A DNA stretch of 64,000 bases from Flavobacteriaceae bacterium (GTDB taxonomy: Bacteria > Bacteroidota > Bacteroidia > Flavobacteriales > Flavobacteriaceae), in contig JALWTD010000014.1 in the NCBI GenBank assembly GCA_027082925.1, positions 1 to 64,000 of the forward strand, read 5' to 3'. The translations under genes and the position numbers were made by a program. A model generated the notes under the pieces. The model saw only the letters and a list, made by a program, of their open reading frames with translations, was not told the origin of the DNA and searched no databases. Below are positions 50,533 to 61,655 of this stretch, one piece after another. Each line of letters begins with the position of its first letter. Position 1 is the first letter of the stretch.

Positions 50533-52050
50533 ATGAAAAAACTTTTCTGGCTATTCTTAACCGCACAAATACTTGTGTCTTGCTGTACAAATGATAACGA
50601 CATTATAAATATTACGTTTTTACAAGTTAATGATGTTTATGAAATAGCTCCCTTAGAAGGAGGAAAGGTAGGAGGACTGGCCAGAGTAGAAAAATTACAC
50701 CAAAAATTATTAAAAGAAAACCCGAATACATTTATGTTTATGGCGGGTGATTTTTTAAATCCATCGCTTTTAGGAACCTTAAAATATAACAACAAACGTA
50801 TAAAAGGTAAGCAAATGATAGAGGTCATGAATGCTATGAATTTTGATTTGGTTGCCTTTGGAAATCATGAGTTTGACTTGAAAGAGCAAGAACTACAACA
50901 ACGATTAAACGAATCTAGCTTCCAATGGATTGCAACAAATCCGATGCATGTACTTACAGACACGTTAGCACCTTTTGAGGTAATTAAAGATACGGTTTCT
51001 TATAGTATTCCTAAAACACACATTTTTAAGGTTAAAAATGCTGCTGGAGCAACTGCAACTATTGGGTTTATAAGCGCCACAATTGATGCTACTAAGAAAG
51101 ATTATGTAGATTATGGCAATTTTTACAATAGCGCTACACAAGCCTATGCAAATTTAGAACAAAAAGCAGCCGTTGTATTTGGACTTACACATTTAACTAT
51201 TGAACAAGATACCTTATTGGCTAAAAAACTACCAAACATACCACTTATTATGGGTGGACATGAACATGTAAATATGAGTATTAAAGTAGGAAATAGCAAG
51301 GTTACCAAAGCCGATGCGAATGCTAGAACCGTTTATGTTCACAGAATATCGTACAACACAAAAACTAAAGAGACAATTATTAATTCTGAGCTAGTTCCTA
51401 TTACTCCGAAGACAGGTAGCGATAAAAATGTGGAGAAAATTGTTCAAAAATGGAATGTGTTGCTAGATGAAAAAATTAAAGAAATATTGCCAAACCCAGA
51501 TGAAGTCATTTATACTACCTCAGAGCCATTAGATGGTAGAGATACACCTATAAGAAGTGTACAAACAAATTTAGGAATGCTTATTACCAAAGCAATGGCT
51601 TTTAGTTTTAATAACAACATAGATTGTGCTCTTGTAAACGGAGGTTCTATTCGAATAGATGATCAATTGCAAGGAGCTATTACCGGTATCGATATTTTTA
51701 GAGTTTTACCTTTTGGTGGTGGTATTTTAAAAGTAGATTTAAAAGGAAGTTTACTTAAAAAAGTATTGGATTACGGTGAATCAAAAACAGGAAAAGGAGC
51801 TTATTTACAACGTTACAATGCAAATTTTGACAAATCAAAAAACACCTGGTTTATAAACAATAAGGAATTGGTAGATTCAGCTATTTACACTGTAGCGTTT
51901 AGCGATTACCTTTTAAAAGGGTACGATATTCCTTTTTTAACGCCTGAAAATAAGGATGTTGTAAAAGTTTATACAAACGAAGAAACAGCAATGGCCTCAG
52001 ATATTAGAAAGGCTATTATTTCATATTTAAAAGACCTTACAAAAAAATAG
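50533..52050 (+). CDS. UshA-like metallophosphatase / 5'-nucleotidase lipoprotein
   Basis: A protein of 505 residues starting MKKLFWLFLTAQILVSCC; an upstream TTG at 50512 is rejected. The lipobox VSCC marks a lipoprotein. The metallophosphoesterase domain (about 25-270) has QVNDVYEI (in place of the usual NDxHG), MAGDFLNPS, FGNHEFDLKE and MGGHEHV. The C-terminal 5'-nucleotidase domain (about 310-480) has SVQTNLGMLITKAM and CALVNGGSIRID. It would release phosphate or nucleosides from nucleotides at the cell envelope. The His of the first metal motif is replaced by Tyr, which may alter metal binding. Confidence 0.88.
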   Translation: MKKLFWLFLTAQILVSCCTNDNDIINITFLQVNDVYEIAPLEGGKVGGLARVEKLHQKLLKENPNTFMFMAGDFLNPSLLGTLKYNNKRIKGKQMIEVMNAMNFDLVAFGNHEFDLKEQELQQRLNESSFQWIATNPMHVLTDTLAPFEVIKDTVSYSIPKTHIFKVKNAAGATATIGFISATIDATKKDYVDYGNFYNSATQAYANLEQKAAVVFGLTHLTIEQDTLLAKKLPNIPLIMGGHEHVNMSIKVGNSKVTKADANARTVYVHRISYNTKTKETIINSELVPITPKTGSDKNVEKIVQKWNVLLDEKIKEILPNPDEVIYTTSEPLDGRDTPIRSVQTNLGMLITKAMAFSFNNNIDCALVNGGSIRIDDQLQGAITGIDIFRVLPFGGGILKVDLKGSLLKKVLDYGESKTGKGAYLQRYNANFDKSKNTWFINNKELVDSAIYTVAFSDYLLKGYDIPFLTPENKDVVKVYTNEETAMASDIRKAIISYLKDLTKK

Positions 52051-52075
52051 ACTATTATTTTCCAATTAAAAATTG

Positions 52076-52083
52076 TAAATTTG
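52076..52083 (+). promoter_or_regulatory. Candidate -7 promoter element of guaB
   Basis: TAAATTTG, full TAnnTTTG match, 30 nt before the guaB start codon. Confidence 0.5.
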
Positions 52084-52101
52084 CACGCAATTACTTTTTA
52101 A

Positions 52102-53583
<1,482 letters not shown>

Positions 53584-53595
53584 ACGGTATTTGCC

Positions 53596-56316
53596 TTACT
53601 TTTGCAATACTTTAACAACGCGTATTCCTACATACTTACTTACTGTACTATCTGAGTTATTTGGGTCACAGTAATCGTAGGCACTATACCCGTAGCTTCC
53701 TTCTTGAGAGTATTCTGCTACATTTCCACCTAAATCGTAAAGAGTTGCTTCACCAACAGTACATCCTTTAAAAGACCCTACTTCTTTAAGTAATGCGTAC
53801 GGATTTAGATGTGCTATTTTTTGATTCAACAAAGAAACTTCATCAAAAGTAATGTTGTAACCAGCCCAAAATTGAAGCGTATTCTCTTTAGCGCCTATTT
53901 TATGTGCTTTTTCTTGAAGTTTTTTAGCTTCATTAGAGGTAGGAAGTCTGTATTTTTGTTGAGTGAATGAGCTTAGCCACACCACATAAGCCTCTGCATC
54001 AGACTTGCTCACAACAGCAGGGTAATTATCTTTTCCGGAGGTGTAGGTATAGTTTGGATTGTACGATTTAAACTGCGCATTTGTAACTTCAAAAACACCA
54101 ATTTCAATAGAATCTTTTTTAATTTGCGCAGTTTCAGGTAATAGTTTTTCTTTAAATAAAATACCGTAAACACCTGTTTTAATTTGTTTTACATTCTTCT
54201 TTTGAAGAAGTGTAGCTAGCGGACTCTCTTTTTTAAATGCTTCATTTTTTTCAGAAGACTTGTTAAATAAATAGAAATCTATCCACGCCAATTCCTCTTT
54301 CATTTTTCGCAATTGATGCGTAATCTTCTTTAATCCATGTGGCTGATTAGGAAACCATAGAAATCGTACCGGTGTTTTTCCTACTTGCTGCAAACCTCGA
54401 TAGTATTCCCACCCTTGATCTCTTGGAACAGCCCTGTCATTACTTCCGTGGAAAATAATAGTAGGTGTTTGTATTTTCTCAATTTCAAATAAAGGTGACT
54501 TTATAATGTAATTTTCGTTGTAAAATTTTCCATCCACGTCGTCCCAAGGAGCACCACCAAAGTAAGATTGGTCAAAACTCACTCCAAATCGACATGTACC
54601 AAAATCGGAAGTCCAATTTACGTCACCCGCACCAGGAGCCGCAAATTTGAACATAGTAGGATATTTCACAGTTAACATTGTAGTTAAAATAGCACCGTTA
54701 GACCACCCCATAGTTCCCATTTTATCAGTATCAATAAAACCTCTTTTCTCAAGAGCTTTAATTCCTTTTGTAATATCTTCAAGTTCAGGAATATAATAAT
54801 TCCCTTTAATACTCTCTACGTACGATAATCCATGATTAGACGAACCATGGTAATTAGGTTTAAGTACAAATGCACCTCGCTGAGCCAAAATATTAGGATA
54901 TGTGCTCCAACGCTCACTCCAAGTATCTGTATCTACACCGGCAGGGCCTCCGTGTATAGATAGTATTAATGGGTATTTTTTTCCTTTTTGATAATCTGTA
55001 GGATAATACAAAATACCTGTAACTTCTTCATTGTTATAGCCTTTCCATATAAACACTTCGCTTTTTGTAATGGTTTTATTCGCTAAGTTTTTATTGAGTT
55101 TTACAACTTCTGAAGTATTTAAAAACGTTTTTTTACTCAAATCTGATATGTAAAACTTAGGAAGTTTTGAAGCGGTTGAATATTGATAAATAATCTTTTT
55201 ACCATTTTTAGAAACAGATAATGGAAGCACATGATTAGTCATTTCACCCAAGTCCATCGTTGATTTTCTCCAATGATTTCCCGATTTTGTATAATATGCC
55301 AATGTATAATACGCTCTGTTTGCCAATGTTACAAGTACGTCGTTTTCTACAACTGTAAATCCTCTTCCTATACCGTACTTCCACTTTAAATTTACCTTAC
55401 TCACTTGTTTTTTTTCAATATCGTAGTAGTATAGCTCTGAAATTCCCGCACCATTCCATTCTGGATCTGAAGCGGTTGCTGAAATAAAGTAAAAACCTTT
55501 AGAATTGTTACTAAATTGAAATGAATATGCCGGAAATTGAAACGATTGTAAAAGCTGAATTGTTTTTCCTGTAACTAAATTTTGCAAGTAGTAAAAAGGA
55601 TCTTTTTGTGCATCAGAAGCATAGCTACGACTCCTGTTAACACTGTAAATTAGCCAATTACCATTTGGAGAAACGGTATAAGTTCCTACAGGTTTGGTAT
55701 TTTGAGTAACTCTTTGTAATGACTTTGTTTTTAGGTTATATGCATATATTCGTTGAGGTTTCCAATGCAATGAATCTTCAACAACAATGGTATTGTCTTT
55801 TTTATCTTTTAGTTCTTTTTCACGTAAAGTTTCGCCTTCATTAGAAATAAAAAGTAACGTGTTATTTGTTTTCCACTGTATGTTAGAAATCCCGTTTTTA
55901 AATTCTTTAACAGCTTTAGGCTCTCCACCGTAAATACTCATTTTCCATAGTTTTTTACCTTTTTCTCTTGAAGATAAAAAATAGATATCTTCTCCATCTT
56001 TTGAAAAAATAGGACTATAGTCGTTTTCATCTAAATTGGTGAGCTGTATGGTTTTAAAAACACCTTCATCTTGTAAGTTTAAGCGTGTTAAGTAAATATT
56101 AGAAACAAACTTATCTTTCTTTTTAACAGCTTTTTGCTGGGTCCATACAACTAGGTTATTATTTGGAGAAAATGAAACAGACCGCATATAGCGTGTATTT
56201 ATAATATCTTCAGGAGTCCATTTAGAACTTGCTGACGTGTTTTGAGCTTTAAGTGTGTAGAAATAGCAACTTATAAAGAAAATAGCTGCAATGCATTGAA
56301 ATTGTTTGAGACGCAT
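53596..56316 (-). CDS. S9 peptidase fused to a formylglycine-enzyme-like (SUMF1) domain
   Basis: A protein of 906 residues with a signal peptide (about 1-24, TLKAQN). Residues about 35-420 are a beta-propeller of WD40-like PD40 repeats. The prolyl-oligopeptidase catalytic domain (about 430-690) has the nucleophile in GTMGWSNGAILTT, Asp in IIFHGSNDRAVP and His in NQPHGLKK. After a linker (SPLATLLQKKNVKQIKTGVYG) residues about 715-906 resemble the FGE-sulfatase/SUMF1 fold: IGVFEVTNAQFKSY, YPAVVSKSDAEAYVVWLS, YRLPTSNEAKKLQ, DLGGNVAEYSQEG and KYVGIRVVK. The two catalytic cysteines of true formylglycine enzymes are not evident, so the domain is probably a binding module. Periplasmic or surface location is inferred. 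Confidence 0.85.
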   Translation of the reverse strand: MRLKQFQCIAAIFFISCYFYTLKAQNTSASSKWTPEDIINTRYMRSVSFSPNNNLVVWTQQKAVKKKDKFVSNIYLTRLNLQDEGVFKTIQLTNLDENDYSPIFSKDGEDIYFLSSREKGKKLWKMSIYGGEPKAVKEFKNGISNIQWKTNNTLLFISNEGETLREKELKDKKDNTIVVEDSLHWKPQRIYAYNLKTKSLQRVTQNTKPVGTYTVSPNGNWLIYSVNRSRSYASDAQKDPFYYLQNLVTGKTIQLLQSFQFPAYSFQFSNNSKGFYFISATASDPEWNGAGISELYYYDIEKKQVSKVNLKWKYGIGRGFTVVENDVLVTLANRAYYTLAYYTKSGNHWRKSTMDLGEMTNHVLPLSVSKNGKKIIYQYSTASKLPKFYISDLSKKTFLNTSEVVKLNKNLANKTITKSEVFIWKGYNNEEVTGILYYPTDYQKGKKYPLILSIHGGPAGVDTDTWSERWSTYPNILAQRGAFVLKPNYHGSSNHGLSYVESIKGNYYIPELEDITKGIKALEKRGFIDTDKMGTMGWSNGAILTTMLTVKYPTMFKFAAPGAGDVNWTSDFGTCRFGVSFDQSYFGGAPWDDVDGKFYNENYIIKSPLFEIEKIQTPTIIFHGSNDRAVPRDQGWEYYRGLQQVGKTPVRFLWFPNQPHGLKKITHQLRKMKEELAWIDFYLFNKSSEKNEAFKKESPLATLLQKKNVKQIKTGVYGILFKEKLLPETAQIKKDSIEIGVFEVTNAQFKSYNPNYTYTSGKDNYPAVVSKSDAEAYVVWLSSFTQQKYRLPTSNEAKKLQEKAHKIGAKENTLQFWAGYNITFDEVSLLNQKIAHLNPYALLKEVGSFKGCTVGEATLYDLGGNVAEYSQEGSYGYSAYDYCDPNNSDSTVSKYVGIRVVKVLQK

Positions 56317-56404
56317 AGTGTAATGATTAAGTAAGATGACGTAAAGGTATATATTTCCTTTAAAAAACGGACACTAAATTTAGTAAAGAAGTGTTAAAAC
56401 AAAG

Positions 56405-56434
56405 AAAAAGTCGTGCTAATTAACACGACTTTTT
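56405..56434 (-). terminator. Terminator after the formimidoyltransferase gene
   Basis: Perfect 11-bp stem AAAAAGTCGTG/CACGACTTTTT with an 8-nt loop, 22 nt downstream of the stop codon on the minus strand. Confidence 0.85.
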
Positions 56435-56455
56435 TATGTAAAAATAATATAACGA

Positions 56456-58147
56456 TTACATCTTTGTATCTATATAGGCTATGACGTCTTTTTCTATATC
56501 CTGAGCTTTTGCGTAAATAGCTTGTGCTTTGGCTATTATTTCATCGGCAAATGCACGATCTTTAATATCCTTAGCATTAATTCTAACATTAAAATAAGCG
56601 CCTGTAACTGCTGTTTTAGCACATAATACACCTACACCGGCATCAGAAAGCGAACTTGGCAATCCGTTTTTTAACATTTCTTGCATAACTTCCATAGAGT
56701 CACAAGCCGTTTGCATTACTTGAAAAGGAATTTCCGTAGCATATTTTGTAGCTTCTTCAATGGCTTCTTTTCGTAATTGTTTTTCTTCTTCTGTAGATTT
56801 TGGCATTCTAAAGCCTTCTATAATTTTATTAAACGCATTGGTATCTTCATCTACAAGAAACAATAGTTTGTTTTTATATGCTTGACCTTTTTGTGCCCAT
56901 TCTGAAAAATATACCCATTTATCGTCCCAACCAGCTTTATGAGCAGATAAATTGGCAACCATTGTTCCTAATGAAACACCTAGAGCACCAACATAGGCAG
57001 AAATTGAGCCTCCTCCCGGAGCCATAGATTCTCCGGCTGTTTCTTCAGAAAATTCTTTTACCGTTAAGTCTATAAGTTTTTTCTCATCAGATTCTAATAA
57101 GTACTCTATTATTTTTTCTTTCGGATTAAAAGGTTTTAAATCATCTAACCCTAACGATTTTACGGCAATTTTAATTTTTTCTTCTTCAGAAATACCCAAT
57201 GAACGTTGCTGTTTTTGTAAAAAATAATCACCTGCATCTAACATTGCTTTTAGAGGTATTAGCCCAATTAGCTCTGAGCCGGTAACTCTTAAGCCTCTTT
57301 TAGCAGCAGCTTTTACAGTTTCATCAAAAGCAACATGCATAGAGGTAATACTTATATTTGTTAAATTGTAAGATATTTGAGCAATTCCATATTCTTCAAT
57401 ATACCAACCAATTCCTTTAACGGCTTTTAATTTTCCGGGGATACGCACAGGCTCTCCATTTGCATCCAGTACTTTTTTTCCGGTAATAGGATTTCCTTCT
57501 CTCTTAATCCTTCCTGCTTCACGAATGTCAAAAGCTACTGCATTTGCACGTCGGGTAGAAGTGGTATTGAGGTTGATATTGTAAGCTATTAAAAAGTCAC
57601 GAGCTGAAATAGCTATTGCACCGGTTTTAGCTACTTTCGAACTAAATGCCGCAGGTCCAAAATCAGGTTTCCATTCAGAAGAACTCAACTTATCTTTCAA
57701 TCCTTCGTATTCTCCAGCTCTGCAGTTTGCTAAATTTTTACGTTTTTCTTCTTTTGCTGCGGCCTCATAAAAATAACCTGGAATATGAAGTTCTTTCCCT
57801 ACACGTTTACCCAATTTATGTGCATATGCAGCCGTTTCTTCAATAGTAATTCCTGAAATAGGGACTAAGGGACACACATCGGTTGCTCCAAATCGAGGGT
57901 GCTCTCCGGTATGTTTACTCATATCAATTAATTCTGAGGCTTTTTTAATTAACCTAAAAGCAGCTTCAATTACTTTTTCAGGTTCACCCACAAACGTAAT
58001 TACTGTTCTGTTAGTTGCTTTTCCCGGGTCAATATCCAATAATTTAACTCCTTCAACCGTTTCAACGACTGAAGCTATTTCTTGAATTTTAGCAGTGTCG
58101 CGTCCTTCACTTATATTTGGTACGCATTCTATTAGTTGTTTATTCAT
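56456..58147 (-). CDS. ftcD: Glutamate formimidoyltransferase / formimidoyl-THF cyclodeaminase
   Basis: A protein of 563 residues with two enzymes in one chain, as in mammals. The transferase (about 1-330) starts LIECVPNISEGRD and has DIDPGKATNRTVITFVG, KHTGEHPRFGATDVCPLVPI and the folate-binding SRDFLIAYN-like region ISARDFLIAYNINLN. The cyclodeaminase (about 355-560) has FSEETAGESMAPGGGSISAYVGALGVSLGTMVANLS and DEDTNAFNKIIEGFRMPK. It moves a formimino group from histidine breakdown to tetrahydrofolate, then releases ammonia. No hut genes are adjacent. Confidence 0.95.
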   Translation of the reverse strand: MNKQLIECVPNISEGRDTAKIQEIASVVETVEGVKLLDIDPGKATNRTVITFVGEPEKVIEAAFRLIKKASELIDMSKHTGEHPRFGATDVCPLVPISGITIEETAAYAHKLGKRVGKELHIPGYFYEAAAKEEKRKNLANCRAGEYEGLKDKLSSSEWKPDFGPAAFSSKVAKTGAIAISARDFLIAYNINLNTTSTRRANAVAFDIREAGRIKREGNPITGKKVLDANGEPVRIPGKLKAVKGIGWYIEEYGIAQISYNLTNISITSMHVAFDETVKAAAKRGLRVTGSELIGLIPLKAMLDAGDYFLQKQQRSLGISEEEKIKIAVKSLGLDDLKPFNPKEKIIEYLLESDEKKLIDLTVKEFSEETAGESMAPGGGSISAYVGALGVSLGTMVANLSAHKAGWDDKWVYFSEWAQKGQAYKNKLLFLVDEDTNAFNKIIEGFRMPKSTEEEKQLRKEAIEEATKYATEIPFQVMQTACDSMEVMQEMLKNGLPSSLSDAGVGVLCAKTAVTGAYFNVRINAKDIKDRAFADEIIAKAQAIYAKAQDIEKDVIAYIDTKM

Positions 58148-58173
58148 ATCAATGAGTTCGTTTTTTAGAAAAT

Positions 58174-58181
58174 CAAATTTA
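58174..58181 (-). promoter_or_regulatory. Candidate -7 promoter element of ftcD
   Basis: Minus strand TAAATTTG, full TAnnTTTG match, 26 nt before the start codon. Confidence 0.45.
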
Positions 58182-58280
58182 GGTAGTTAATTTTAATTTT
58201 CGGAAATCTTTGCAAAATAAATATGAATACTTTAGTGGATTTGTGAATTAGTAGTATTTTTGAAAAAAATCATCATTAGT

Positions 58281-59333
58281 ATGAAGAAAGTTTTAATAAC
58301 AGGAATGGCCGGGTTTATTGGCTATCACTTGGCTAAAATATTGGTTGCTCACCATTTTAAAGTTGTTGGTCTTGATAATATAAACGATTACTACGACCAG
58401 AATTTAAAGTTAGCGCGATTGACGGATTTGGGAATTGATGTTACTCAAATAAAGTACAATACACTAATAACTGCAAGTACAGGAACTGCTTTCATAAAAT
58501 TAGATTTAACCGACTTAACACACGTAAAACAATTGTTTAAAGAGCAACAATTTGATTATGTTGTGAACCTTGCTGCCCAAGCAGGTGTTAGATATTCTAT
58601 TAAAAATCCACACTCATATGTAGATAGTAATATTACCGGGTTTTTAAATATTTTAGAAAGTTGCAGAGCTTATCCTGTAGAACATTTGGTTTTTGCGTCT
58701 TCAAGCTCAGTATACGGATTAAGTGAGGAGATTCCTTTCCAAGAAAACAATTGTACCGATCATCCTTTGGCAATGTATGCGGCTACTAAAAAAGCAAATG
58801 AAATGATGGCGCACTCATATGCAAATTTATTTGATATTCCTTGTACCGGATTGCGGTTTTTTACAGTTTACGGACCTATGGGAAGACCTGATATGGCACT
58901 ACATATTTTTACAAAAGCTATTGTAGAAGATACTCCTTTTGAGGTTTTTAACAACGGAGATATGAGTAGAGATTTTACATATGTTGCAGATATTGTTGAA
59001 AGCATTAAATTGTTATTACCATTACCTCCAAAGAAAAACAATCCTGCTTTTAACCCTAAAAAACCATCTCCGGCAGTTAGCTCAAAACCATACCAGCTAT
59101 TTAATATTGGAAACAATAGCCCTGTAGCTCTCATGGATTTTATAAAAGCCATTGAAAAAGCTTTAGGTAAAAAAGGAAAAATACTGTTTAAGCCTATGCA
59201 ACCTGGAGATGTGCAAACTACTTATGCTAATGTAGAGAGCTTATTTGAGTATATTAATTTTAGCCCTAAAACCGATTTAGAAGTAGGTGTAAAAGCATTT
59301 GTAGATACATATCTTAAAATGTATGCATCCTAA
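58281..59333 (+). CDS. UDP-glucuronate 4-epimerase-like protein
   Basis: A protein of 350 residues from the ATG at 58281 (a TTG 21 nt upstream is rejected). Extended SDR fold: NAD loop GMAGFIGYHLAKIL, NLAAQAGVRYSIKNPHSYVDSN, the catalytic Ser region FASSSSVYG, and YAATKKANE with the YxxxK pair; LRFFTVYGPMGRPDMAL is typical of the UDP-glucuronate epimerases (CapI/LpsL group). It makes UDP-galacturonate for surface polysaccharide. A poorly conserved insert (PKKNNPAFNPKKPSPAVSS) lies near residue 255. First gene of the polysaccharide locus. Confidence 0.9.
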   Translation: MKKVLITGMAGFIGYHLAKILVAHHFKVVGLDNINDYYDQNLKLARLTDLGIDVTQIKYNTLITASTGTAFIKLDLTDLTHVKQLFKEQQFDYVVNLAAQAGVRYSIKNPHSYVDSNITGFLNILESCRAYPVEHLVFASSSSVYGLSEEIPFQENNCTDHPLAMYAATKKANEMMAHSYANLFDIPCTGLRFFTVYGPMGRPDMALHIFTKAIVEDTPFEVFNNGDMSRDFTYVADIVESIKLLLPLPPKKNNPAFNPKKPSPAVSSKPYQLFNIGNNSPVALMDFIKAIEKALGKKGKILFKPMQPGDVQTTYANVESLFEYINFSPKTDLEVGVKAFVDTYLKMYAS

Positions 59334-59365
59334 ATTAAAGTTATAAAATCATTAGAAAGAAAATG

Positions 59366-59373
59366 TATATTTG
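59366..59373 (+). promoter_or_regulatory. Candidate -7 promoter element of the ABC export genes
   Basis: TATATTTG, full TAnnTTTG match, 56 nt before the permease start codon. Confidence 0.45.
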
Positions 59374-59428
59374 TGAAATTTTAAGAAAACCTATTATTTA
59401 TACCCTTTGGTACAGGTTATAACCGTAT

Positions 59429-60298
59429 ATGAAACACAAAAGAACAAATAACAACGAATGGCTTATAGAAATAACTCCTAAAAGAAGTTTATTTGAATTG
59501 AATTTAAAGGAGGTTTGGCGTTATAAAGATTTGCTATTTTTATTTGTAAAACGAGATGTAGTTACCTTATACAAACAAACTATTTTAGGACCACTTTGGT
59601 ATATTATTCAACCTTTATTCACATCTGTTATATTTACCATTGTTTTTAATAATATTGCAGGAATAAATACAGGAAATGTACCTCCGTTTTTATTTAATTT
59701 AGCGGGTGTAACTTCTTGGAATTACTTTAGAGAGTGCTTAACCTCAACTTCTGACACCTTTAAGAAAAATGCAAATTTATTTGGAAAAGTGTACTTTCCT
59801 AGAATTATTATGCCAATCTCTATCGTAATTTCTAATTTGTTGAAATTTGCCATACAGCTAGGGGTTCTCATCATTTTTTACGGTTATTTTTATTATAAAG
59901 GGTATCAAATAACACTTAATAAACTTATTGTTTTTTATCCGTTACTAGTCATTACCATGGCGTTGTTAGGGCTGGGGTTAGGAATGATTATTTCTTCGAT
60001 GGTTACAAAATATAGAGATTTAACTTTCTTAGTAAGTTTTGGAGTACAATTACTAATGTATGTTTCGGCAGTAATGTATCCTATTTCGTTGGTAAAAGAA
60101 AAATTAGCGTCATATTCGTGGATTGTCGAGTACAATCCTATGGCGTATATTATAGAAACATCGCGTGTGATGCTATTAAATGATGGTGAGCTATCTGTAA
60201 AAGGACTTTTATTTTCTTTTGTATTAACAATAATTGTATTTTTCACAGGTTTAGTAATATTTAATAGCACTGAAAAAAGTTTTATTGATACGGTGTAA
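59429..60298 (+). CDS. wzm: O-antigen/polysaccharide ABC transporter permease
   Basis: A protein of 289 residues of the ABC-2 membrane family, six hydrophobic segments. Family marks are LFELNLKEVWRYKDLLFLFVKRDVVTLYKQTILGPLWYIIQPLF at the N-terminus (only part of it diagnostic: RDxxxxYKQTxLGPxW) and YNPMAYIIETSRVMLLN near the end. With the ATPase encoded next it exports lipid-linked polysaccharide across the inner membrane. The symbol is assigned by role. Confidence 0.9.
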   Translation: MKHKRTNNNEWLIEITPKRSLFELNLKEVWRYKDLLFLFVKRDVVTLYKQTILGPLWYIIQPLFTSVIFTIVFNNIAGINTGNVPPFLFNLAGVTSWNYFRECLTSTSDTFKKNANLFGKVYFPRIIMPISIVISNLLKFAIQLGVLIIFYGYFYYKGYQITLNKLIVFYPLLVITMALLGLGLGMIISSMVTKYRDLTFLVSFGVQLLMYVSAVMYPISLVKEKLASYSWIVEYNPMAYIIETSRVMLLNDGELSVKGLLFSFVLTIIVFFTGLVIFNSTEKSFIDTV

Positions 60299-60380
60299 GT
60301 ACATGAAGCGTGAATCGTTAGACGTGAGAAAAGTAGCTGTTTAACATCTCACAAAAAGACGTCTCACTACTAATAAGAGA
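60299..60380 (+). repeat. Short GTGAGA/TCTCAC inverted-repeat tract
   Basis: The 82-bp gap between permease and ATPase genes holds GACGTGAGA (about 60323-60331), CATCTCAC (about 60346-60353) and GACGTCTCAC (about 60359-60368), so GTGAGA pairs with either TCTCAC copy. The composition differs from the AT-rich gaps around it. I recall similar GTGAGAxGTGAGA tracts between genes in other flavobacteria but cannot check. Confidence 0.45.
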
Positions 60381-61655
60381 ATGAACATGAGTGAAGTTAT
60401 TTTAAAAATAGAAAATCTTTCAAAACAATATCGACTTGGTGTTGTTGGAACAGGTACGTTGAGTCATGACCTAAACAGATGGTGGCACAGAATACGAGGA
60501 AAGGAAGACCCTTTTTTAAAAGTAGGAGAAATAAATGATCGGACAACTAAAGGAGCATCTGACTATGTCTGGGCGCTAAAGGATATTAATTTTGAAGTAA
60601 AAAGAGGAGAAGTTCTGGGTATAATTGGGAAAAATGGTGCCGGAAAATCTACACTCCTTAAAATACTCTCAAAGGTAACAGGGCCAACCACAGGAAGTAT
60701 CAAATCTAAAGGAAGAATCGCTTCACTTTTAGAAGTGGGGACCGGATTTCACCCTGAGCTTACCGGTAGAGAAAATATTTTTTTAAATGGCGCTATTTTA
60801 GGAATGACAAAAAAAGAAATCAATGCTAAATTAGATGAAATTATTTCTTTTGCAGGAGTAGAACGTTATATTGACACGCCTGTAAAACGTTACTCTAGTG
60901 GTATGACAGTTCGGTTAGCATTTGCAGTAGCAGCACATTTAGAACCGGATATTTTAGTAATTGATGAAGTACTAGCCGTAGGAGATGCAGAATTTCAAAA
61001 AAAGGCTATTGGAAAAATGCAAGATATCTCTAAGGGTGAAGGGAGAACAGTATTATTTGTGAGTCATAATATGGCGGCGGTGAAAAAATTATGTACTACA
61101 GGAATTTTATTGGAAAATGGTAAAATAGCATGTGCTGGAAATATAGAAAAAGTATTATCTAAATACAATTCTGGTGGTTTAAGTACAGACACTATATTTC
61201 AATACCAATACTCCTCAACAACAAAAACAAATCACCAAGCAAATATAACTTCTGTTAAAATTGAATCAGGTGACGATAAAGGTGTGTTTTTTATTGAAGA
61301 TGATATTCAAATTAAAATATTTTTCTCAAACCCCATAAAAGGAAATTTAATAAATATATCCTTATCTATTTTTGATGAAAATGATATCTATATTTTATCT
61401 TCTCCAAATTTGGAACGCTATCCTTTACAAGAAGGGGATTTTCTAAGTATTTGTACAATACCTGGAGGTTTATTCAATGTAGGTAAATATTTTTTCACTA
61501 TCTTATTGGTTGGAAGTAATAATAAAATCATTTCTCAATTGGATAAAGTTGTGTCTGTAGAATTTAAAGAAAGAGGAGATGATAGGGAAAATTATTTTGG
61601 GACATGGAAGGGAATAATAAGGCCTATGTTTAAATGGAAAAATATACAAGCATAA
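60381..61655 (+). CDS. wzt: O-antigen/polysaccharide ABC transporter ATPase with C-terminal sugar-binding domain
   Basis: A protein of 424 residues. ABC ATPase about 1-250: Walker A GIIGKNGAGKSTLLK, HPELTGRENIFLNG, signature RYSSGMTVRLAF, Walker B ILVIDEVLAVGDAEFQ and switch His in VSHNM. Residues about 270-420 are a Wzt_C-like beta-sandwich (ITSVKIESGDDKGVFFIEDDIQIKIFF), which in characterised systems recognises the modified end of the polysaccharide. The 3' end overlaps the glycosyltransferase gene by 22 bp. Confidence 0.92.
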   Translation: MNMSEVILKIENLSKQYRLGVVGTGTLSHDLNRWWHRIRGKEDPFLKVGEINDRTTKGASDYVWALKDINFEVKRGEVLGIIGKNGAGKSTLLKILSKVTGPTTGSIKSKGRIASLLEVGTGFHPELTGRENIFLNGAILGMTKKEINAKLDEIISFAGVERYIDTPVKRYSSGMTVRLAFAVAAHLEPDILVIDEVLAVGDAEFQKKAIGKMQDISKGEGRTVLFVSHNMAAVKKLCTTGILLENGKIACAGNIEKVLSKYNSGGLSTDTIFQYQYSSTTKTNHQANITSVKIESGDDKGVFFIEDDIQIKIFFSNPIKGNLINISLSIFDENDIYILSSPNLERYPLQEGDFLSICTIPGGLFNVGKYFFTILLVGSNNKIISQLDKVVSVEFKERGDDRENYFGTWKGIIRPMFKWKNIQA

